The notes under the pieces: generated by a model
The model's input: only the letters and a program-made list of their open reading frames with translations
The model's database searches: none
Told to the model about the DNA's origin: nothing
Origin: JBOGXA01 sp050694175
GTDB taxonomy: Bacteria; Actinomycetota; CADDZG01; WHSQ01
NCBI GenBank assembly: GCA_050694175.1
Contig: JBOGXA010000001.1
Span: 186,001-250,000, forward strand
DNA: 64,000 nucleotides
Direction: 5' to 3'
Part shown: piece after piece, positions 60,064 to 64,000 of the stretch
Layout: the number at the start of each line of letters is the position of its first letter
Numbering within the stretch: the stretch's first letter is position 1
Translations under genes and position numbers: made by a program

Positions 60064-60720
60064 GTGGACGTCGTGGACTTCGCAAACGCCCTGCTCGACC
60101 TGGCCGGAACGGATCGCTGCTGCGGGTGCCGCCGGCGCGGGTCGGTCCTGTGCCCCTCGTGCGCACGCGGGCTGCGGCCCGCCCCCGACCTGGGGCCGAT
60201 CCCGGGGATCGATCGAGCACTCGCGGCCCTCGAATACGAGGACCCGGCCCGTGCCCTGGTGCTCGCCCTCAAGCTGTCGGGCCGGAGGGGCGCCGCCGAG
60301 CCTCTCGTCGACGCGATGTGGAGGCGGGCCGTGCGGGAGGGGCTCCGGGGCGCGGTGGTGACCTGGGTCCCGGCCCGGCCGCCGGACGTGCGGGTTCGGG
60401 GCTTCGACCACGCCGAGCTGCTCGCCCGGGGTCTGGCGCGGCGCACCGGGCTCCCGGCCCGGAGGCTCGTGGCGCGAGCGGGGGCCGCACCGGATCAGGC
60501 CTCCCTTCCCGCCGCCGAACGTCTCCGAAACCTCGCGGGCGCATTCCGCGCCCGCCCCGCCTCGGCGTGCGTGGTGCTCGTCGATGACCTCGTGACGACG
60601 GGGGCGACGGCGACGGCGTGTGCCGCCGCGCTGCGGGCCGCGGGGGCGCCGGGAGTTGAGCTGATGGCGGCCTGCCGGACCCCTAAGAACGCGTCGAGCG
60701 TGCACTTGACCACGAAATAG
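60064..60720 (+). CDS. ComF-family phosphoribosyltransferase-like protein
   Basis: 218-aa protein starting at GTG 60064 (60073 is also possible). A zinc-finger N terminus (CCGCRRRGSVLCPSCARGL) leads to the PRTase domain with WVPARPPDVRVRGFDHAELLA and the PRPP loop CVVLVDDLVTTGATATAC. ComF proteins are linked to DNA uptake and single-strand DNA handling; this type is widespread without competence. The last ten residues (NASSVHLTTK) are encoded by a 49-bp hairpin repeat and are probably not ancestral. Confidence 0.87.
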   Translation: MDVVDFANALLDLAGTDRCCGCRRRGSVLCPSCARGLRPAPDLGPIPGIDRALAALEYEDPARALVLALKLSGRRGAAEPLVDAMWRRAVREGLRGAVVTWVPARPPDVRVRGFDHAELLARGLARRTGLPARRLVARAGAAPDQASLPAAERLRNLAGAFRARPASACVVLVDDLVTTGATATACAAALRAAGAPGVELMAACRTPKNASSVHLTTK

Positions 60721-60741
60721 GTGGTCAGGCGCACGCTCGAC
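60693..60741. repeat. 49-bp hairpin repeat, family H, copy 1 (3' end of comF)
   Basis: GTCGAGCGTGC / GCACGCTCGAC outer stem and TGACCAC / GTGGTCA inner stem around a GAAATAG loop that contains the comF TAG stop. A second copy is at 61735-61783. Confidence 0.85.
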
Positions 60742-60824
60742 AACCTGATCGACCGGCTGTGGTGCTCGCCACAGGTGAGCGGCGACAGGCAATCCACGAT
60801 GTGGCCATGGAAACCGAGGCCCCC

Positions 60825-61751
60825 ATGGGTACAGACATGGCCTGCGGTCGGATAGCGAATCGTCAGTACGGTGTTCTGTCGAGAAACCAGGCACTGGCTT
60901 CTGGAATGACCGAACCCATGATTTGGCACCGGATTGGATCGGGGCGGTGGGAAAGCGTGTTGCCCGGCGTGTATCGAATTAGCGGGGCGCCCATCTTCGC
61001 GTTGCAGCAGCTGATGGCCGCTCACCTCTATGCGGGAAGGGACAGCGTCGTATGTGCGAGATCGGCGGCAGCCGCGTGGGGTCTCGAAGGTGGCCTCTTC
61101 GTCCCCGTGGAGGTCGCCTCGCCACGTCAGGTCAGGACTTCCACAGACTCAGAAGTTGTACCTCGCCGATGTAGCGCCCTGAACGCCTGCGACGTCGCAC
61201 TCCTCGACTGCCTGCCGATTACGAACAGGATTCGAACTCTCATCGACATGAGTGCCGAGGTGAGCGAACGGACGCTCGATATCGCTTTGGACCAAGTCCT
61301 GCGATCGCGGCCCGCTTCGCTGGGCAAGTTGGTGAGGCGCATGGACGAACTTCGACCGATGCGTCTGCGCGGGACTGCTCGGCTGCGTCGCCTCGTCGAA
61401 GAAAGAGACCCGAGACGTGCTATGACGGAAAGCCAGCTCGAGACGCTCGTTCGCCGTTGGATCAGGAGACACGGATTTCCCGAACCAGTGGTTCAACACC
61501 GCGTCTTGCTTCCTCAGTACGGCACCGCGCGACTGGACTTCGCTTACCCAGACAAGTTGGTTGGTGTCGAGGCAGACTCCTATGCCTGGCATTCGAGCCG
61601 CGATGCGTTCGAGCGCGATCGGGCCCGTAACAGCGAGTTCGCAAGCCTGGGCTGGATCATCATCCAAACCACAAGCCGAGAGATGGAGCGCTACCCCGAC
61701 CGGCCTGCGACGCGATTGTGGCGTGCTCTCGAACGTCGAGCGTTCACCTGA
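60825..61751 (+). CDS. AbiEi-antitoxin-like N-terminal plus DUF559-type nuclease-fold protein
   Basis: 308-aa protein from ATG 60825 (60807 and GTG 60759 are alternatives). The N-terminal 80 residues (ANRQYGVLSRNQALASGMTEPM, cited as RQYGVLSRNQAL, and IGSGRWESVLPGVYR) match the winged-helix domain of AbiEi-type antitoxins. The C-terminal 110 residues (QLETLVRRWIRRHGFPEPV, LDFAYPDKLVGVEADSY and a later LGWIIIQTT) match DUF559/Vsr-like endonuclease folds with Asp and Glu at the expected positions. Composition is less GC-rich than its neighbours. It is bracketed by two hairpin repeats. Confidence 0.75.
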   Translation: MGTDMACGRIANRQYGVLSRNQALASGMTEPMIWHRIGSGRWESVLPGVYRISGAPIFALQQLMAAHLYAGRDSVVCARSAAAAWGLEGGLFVPVEVASPRQVRTSTDSEVVPRRCSALNACDVALLDCLPITNRIRTLIDMSAEVSERTLDIALDQVLRSRPASLGKLVRRMDELRPMRLRGTARLRRLVEERDPRRAMTESQLETLVRRWIRRHGFPEPVVQHRVLLPQYGTARLDFAYPDKLVGVEADSYAWHSSRDAFERDRARNSEFASLGWIIIQTTSREMERYPDRPATRLWRALERRAFT

Positions 61752-61783
61752 CCACGAAATGGAGGGTCAAACGCACGCTCGAC
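61735..61783. repeat. 49-bp hairpin repeat, family H, copy 2 (3' end of the DUF559 gene)
   Basis: GTCGAGCGT / ACGCTCGAC outer stem and TGACC / GGTCA inner stem, about 85 percent identical to 60693-60741. The DUF559 gene's TGA lies in the inner stem. It also sits before the stop of the convergent hydrolase gene, so it may terminate both. Confidence 0.82.
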
Positions 61784-61786
61784 GCG

Positions 61787-62659
61787 TCAGGACCATTTCT
61801 CGAGGCCGCTGAGGTACTCGAGCATCGCCTCGGTTGTGCGGTCGGGCTGCTCCTGCTGGGTCCAGTGCCCGCAATCGTCGATAACCACCTTGGTGAGATC
61901 GGGCACGCGCTTCTCCATGCCCTCGGCCATCTCGGGCCGGAGGACCGGGTCGCCCGCCCCCGAAATCAGCAGGCAGGGCACCTCGATCCGGACACCGTCG
62001 AACCGGGCCAGGAGGTCCCAGTTGCGATCGATGTTCCTGTAGTACTCGAGCGGTGGGGTGGTCGCTCCGGCCGGCCGGAGCGGCTCGGCGTAGGTAGCCA
62101 GCACCTCATCGGTGAAGACCTCTTTCCGAACGGTGGCCGGGCCCAGGAAGAACAGGCGCAGAAAGCCGTCGAGGTCGGACTCCGCCCACGCCTCGGCGGC
62201 ACCCCGCTCTTGGAAGGCGACGATGTACGCGGTGCGGGAAGACCCGGAGCGGCGCATGAGCTCGACGGGAGGTTCCTCGGGCCGCTCCAGATCCGGCGTG
62301 TTGAGCCCGATCACTCCGGCCGTCGCCGCGGCGTACATGCGGGCGAAGGGCCACACCAGCAGCCCGCCCCAGTCGTGGCCCACCATCACCGCTTGGCGGG
62401 CGCCCAGGCCGCGGACGACGCCGGCAAGGCAGCCACATAGCCAGTCCACGTCGTACGTCACATCCGGTTTGTCCGACCGTCCGTACCCGGGCAGGTCCAC
62501 GGCGACCGCCCGGAAGCCCGCCTCGGCCAGGGGGGCGAGCTGGTGACGCCATGAGTACGAGTGCTCGGGAAAGCCGTGACACAAGAGCACTAGCGGGCCC
62601 TCGCCCTGCTCGACGTAGTAGAGACGGATGCCCGCAGTCACCACGTAGCCGCTTCGCAC
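61787..62659 (-). CDS. epoxide-hydrolase-like alpha/beta hydrolase
   Basis: 290-aa hydrolase with LCHGFPEHSYSWRHQL (HGxP oxyanion motif), VMVGHDWGGLLVW (Asp nucleophile in GHDWGG) and DDCGHWTQQEQP (catalytic His). HGFPE together with GHDWGG is the pattern of soluble epoxide hydrolases and haloalkane dehalogenases. The substrate is unknown. Its stop lies 3 bp beyond a hairpin repeat shared with the convergent DUF559 gene. Confidence 0.87.
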   Translation of the reverse strand: MRSGYVVTAGIRLYYVEQGEGPLVLLCHGFPEHSYSWRHQLAPLAEAGFRAVAVDLPGYGRSDKPDVTYDVDWLCGCLAGVVRGLGARQAVMVGHDWGGLLVWPFARMYAAATAGVIGLNTPDLERPEEPPVELMRRSGSSRTAYIVAFQERGAAEAWAESDLDGFLRLFFLGPATVRKEVFTDEVLATYAEPLRPAGATTPPLEYYRNIDRNWDLLARFDGVRIEVPCLLISGAGDPVLRPEMAEGMEKRVPDLTKVVIDDCGHWTQQEQPDRTTEAMLEYLSGLEKWS

Positions 62660-62720
62660 TAGCCGAGACTAACCACAACATTCTCATCAACCTCCGGCCC
62701 CTTTGAGCCGAACTAGTACA

Positions 62721-62737
62721 GAATGCTTAGTGCATTC
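62721..62737. promoter_or_regulatory. palindrome upstream of the response-regulator gene
   Basis: GAATGC-TTAGT-GCATTC, perfect 6-bp arms with a 5-nt spacer, 82 bp before the response-regulator start and 62 bp upstream of the divergent hydrolase start. It may be an autoregulatory site; no test is possible here. Confidence 0.4.
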
Positions 62738-62818
62738 CGGCTGGTCAGAGAGCTAGAATCCGGGCTACTTAACCTCCGAAAACTATCCAATTCAGGATGA
62801 AAGGTACATAACGCATCC

Positions 62819-63511
62819 ATGGTCATGAACAGCCCCGGCATCCCGGCGGGCGAGCCCATTCGGGTGGTGATCGTCGATGACCATGCGCTGTTCCGGCGCG
62901 GCCTTCAGATGGTCCTCGAGGGCGAGCCCGACATCGATGTCGTCGCCGAAGCCAGCGACGGGCACGAGGCCGTCGAGAAAGCAGAGCAAACGACCCCCGA
63001 CGTCGTCCTGATGGATGTCCGCATGCCCAAGCGCTCCGGGATCGAGGCGACCCGGGCGATCAAGGACACGCTTCCCTCAACCAAGATCCTGATGCTCACG
63101 ATCTCCGACGAGGAGGCCGACCTCTACGAGGCCATCAAAGCCGGCGCCTCCGGCTACCTGCTCAAGGAGATCTCGATCGACGAGGTTTCCGGCGCAGTGC
63201 GTTCGGTTCACAGCGGCCAGTCGCTGATCTCGCCGTCCATGGCTTCCAAACTCCTCACCGAGTTCGCCGCAATGGTCAAGCGTCGCGACGAGCGCACCCA
63301 GGTCCCGGGCCCCCGGCTCACGGAGCGAGAGCTCGAGGTTCTGAGGCTCGTGGCCAAGGGGATGAACAACCGGGACATCGGTAACGAGCTGTTCATCTCC
63401 GAGAACACAGTGAAGAACCACGTGCGCAACATCCTCGAGAAACTCCATCTCCACTCACGGATGGAGGCGGTCGTTTACGCCGTGCGCGAGAAGCTGCTCG
63501 ACATCAAGTAG
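62819..63511 (+). CDS. NarL/FixJ-type response regulator
   Basis: 230-aa two-domain regulator. The receiver domain has VVIVDDHALFRRGL, the phosphoacceptor Asp66 in VVLMDVRMPKRSG and the Lys in GYLLKEIS; the C-terminal LuxR-type helix-turn-helix is LTERELEVLRLVAKGMNNRDIGNELFISENTVKNHV, quoted only in part (TERELEVLRLVAKG and ENTVKNHVRNILEKL). The partner histidine kinase is not in the window. It lies directly upstream of secA, an order remembered from streptomycetes. Confidence 0.92.
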   Translation: MVMNSPGIPAGEPIRVVIVDDHALFRRGLQMVLEGEPDIDVVAEASDGHEAVEKAEQTTPDVVLMDVRMPKRSGIEATRAIKDTLPSTKILMLTISDEEADLYEAIKAGASGYLLKEISIDEVSGAVRSVHSGQSLISPSMASKLLTEFAAMVKRRDERTQVPGPRLTERELEVLRLVAKGMNNRDIGNELFISENTVKNHVRNILEKLHLHSRMEAVVYAVREKLLDIK

Positions 63512-63602
63512 GTAGCGCCTCGAGTACGGCTCTCGGCGAAGCCGTTGCGTGGGCAAAGCGGGATAATGGGACGCTCTTACGAGGAGCGCGAGGTCAATCA
63601 CC

Positions 63603-64000
63603 ATGAGCATCTTCAAGAAAGTTCTAGCCGCGGGTGAGGGCAAGAAGCTAAGGGAGCTGTCGGCCATTCCGCCGCTGGTCAACGCGCTCGAGCCCAAGAT
63701 GGAAGCGCTCGACGACGCCGGCGTTCGTGGGGTAACCGCGCAGCTGAGGGAGCGCCTGCACAACGACGAGTACATCGACGAGCTGCTTCCAGAAGCCTTT
63801 GCGGCGGTTCGAGAGGCAGCTCGGAGGGTCATCGGCCAGCGCCACTTCGACGTCCAACTCATGGGCGGCGCCGCCCTCCACAGGGGCTGGATCGCGGAGA
63901 TGAAGACCGGAGAGGGAAAGACCCTCACGGCGACTCTCGCGGTGTACTTGAACGCCTTGTGGGAGGAAGGCGTTCACGTCGTCACCGTTAACGATTACCT
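63603..64000 (+). CDS. secA: preprotein translocase ATPase SecA (5' part, cut by window end)
   Basis: The first 132 codons are present; the gene runs off the end. ATG at 63603 with GAGG about 9 nt upstream. QRHFDVQLMGGAALHRG and the Walker A region EMKTGEGKTLTATL (GEGKT at 103-107) are diagnostic of SecA, the motor that drives unfolded preproteins through SecYEG. HVVTVNDYL at the edge is the next conserved block. Canonical SecA1-type spacing. Confidence 0.96.
   Translation, partial: MSIFKKVLAAGEGKKLRELSAIPPLVNALEPKMEALDDAGVRGVTAQLRERLHNDEYIDELLPEAFAAVREAARRVIGQRHFDVQLMGGAALHRGWIAEMKTGEGKTLTATLAVYLNALWEEGVHVVTVNDY

Overview
The window is a high-GC, densely coded bacterial chromosome segment from an actinobacterium (Actinomycetota). 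The basis is a four-cysteine WhiB protein, a complete coenzyme F420 side pathway (cofE, cofD and a fused two-domain FbiC), an actinobacterial acyl-CoA carboxylase with a small epsilon-like subunit, crotonyl-CoA carboxylase/reductase, an LCP cell-wall ligase, a short-form S-adenosylhomocysteinase, GTG/TTG starts and strong GGAGG-type ribosome sites. No phage, insertion sequence, CRISPR array, rRNA or tRNA was found. From memory, the order LCP / sugar genes / F420 genes / WhiB / phosphomannomutase / zinc-ribbon protein / sugar-phosphate isomerase / ahcY / comF / response regulator / secA resembles a neighbourhood shared by mycobacteria and streptomycetes, so this is mostly core chromosome. I cannot name the genus; an uncultured lineage is plausible.

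Layout. 0.3-2.0 kb: secreted Asp-box propeller protein. 2.1-13.2 kb: acyl-CoA metabolism (carboxylase beta and epsilon, methylmalonyl-CoA epimerase, thiolase, crotonyl-CoA carboxylase/reductase, acyl-CoA dehydrogenase), with purM, an MFS transporter and a TolB-like propeller protein between them. 13.2-16.6 kb: DUF2007 protein, fumarase/aspartase-family lyase, LCP ligase. 16.8-35.2 kb: surface-glycan region with four GT4 glycosyltransferases, two sulfotransferases, the MurJ flippase, a phosphodiester glycosidase, GDP-fucose-synthase-like and epimerase genes, a sugar nucleotidyltransferase, a SpoIID/LGFP protein and a small membrane transporter, interrupted by an ogt-sigma pair, a subtilase and a metallophosphoesterase. 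35.4-44.7 kb: DUF3105 protein, cofE-cofD divergent from fbiC, then a giant GT2 membrane protein and a DUF5719 protein. 44.7-53.8 kb: sulfur amino-acid genes (metB, cystathionine beta-synthase), a class I amidotransferase, DUF4349 lipoprotein, DppA peptidase, L,D-transpeptidase, an LPATG surface protein and two small zinc-binding-type proteins. 54.0-59.8 kb: GNAT, WhiB, then the tightly coupled manB / Trm112-like / phosphoglucose-phosphomannose isomerase / ahcY operon and an MscS channel. 60-64 kb: comF, a hairpin-flanked DUF559 gene, an epoxide-hydrolase-like gene, a NarL-type response regulator and the start of secA.

How the genes fit together. Thiolase, crotonyl-CoA carboxylase/reductase, epimerase and carboxylase are consistent with an ethylmalonyl-CoA or extender-unit pathway. 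ManB, the isomerase, nucleotidyltransferase and epimerases can make activated sugars for the glycosyltransferases, with MurJ and LCP for export and wall attachment. MetB, cystathionine beta-synthase and AhcY form a transsulfuration/methyl-cycle set.

The most unusual signal is in the gaps. There are several families of 43-61 bp palindromic elements, some dispersed, three in exact or near-exact two-unit tandem arrays with a 60-61 bp period, and one pair of 49-bp hairpins bracketing a DUF559 gene. Several share a GCGCGCTAT core.
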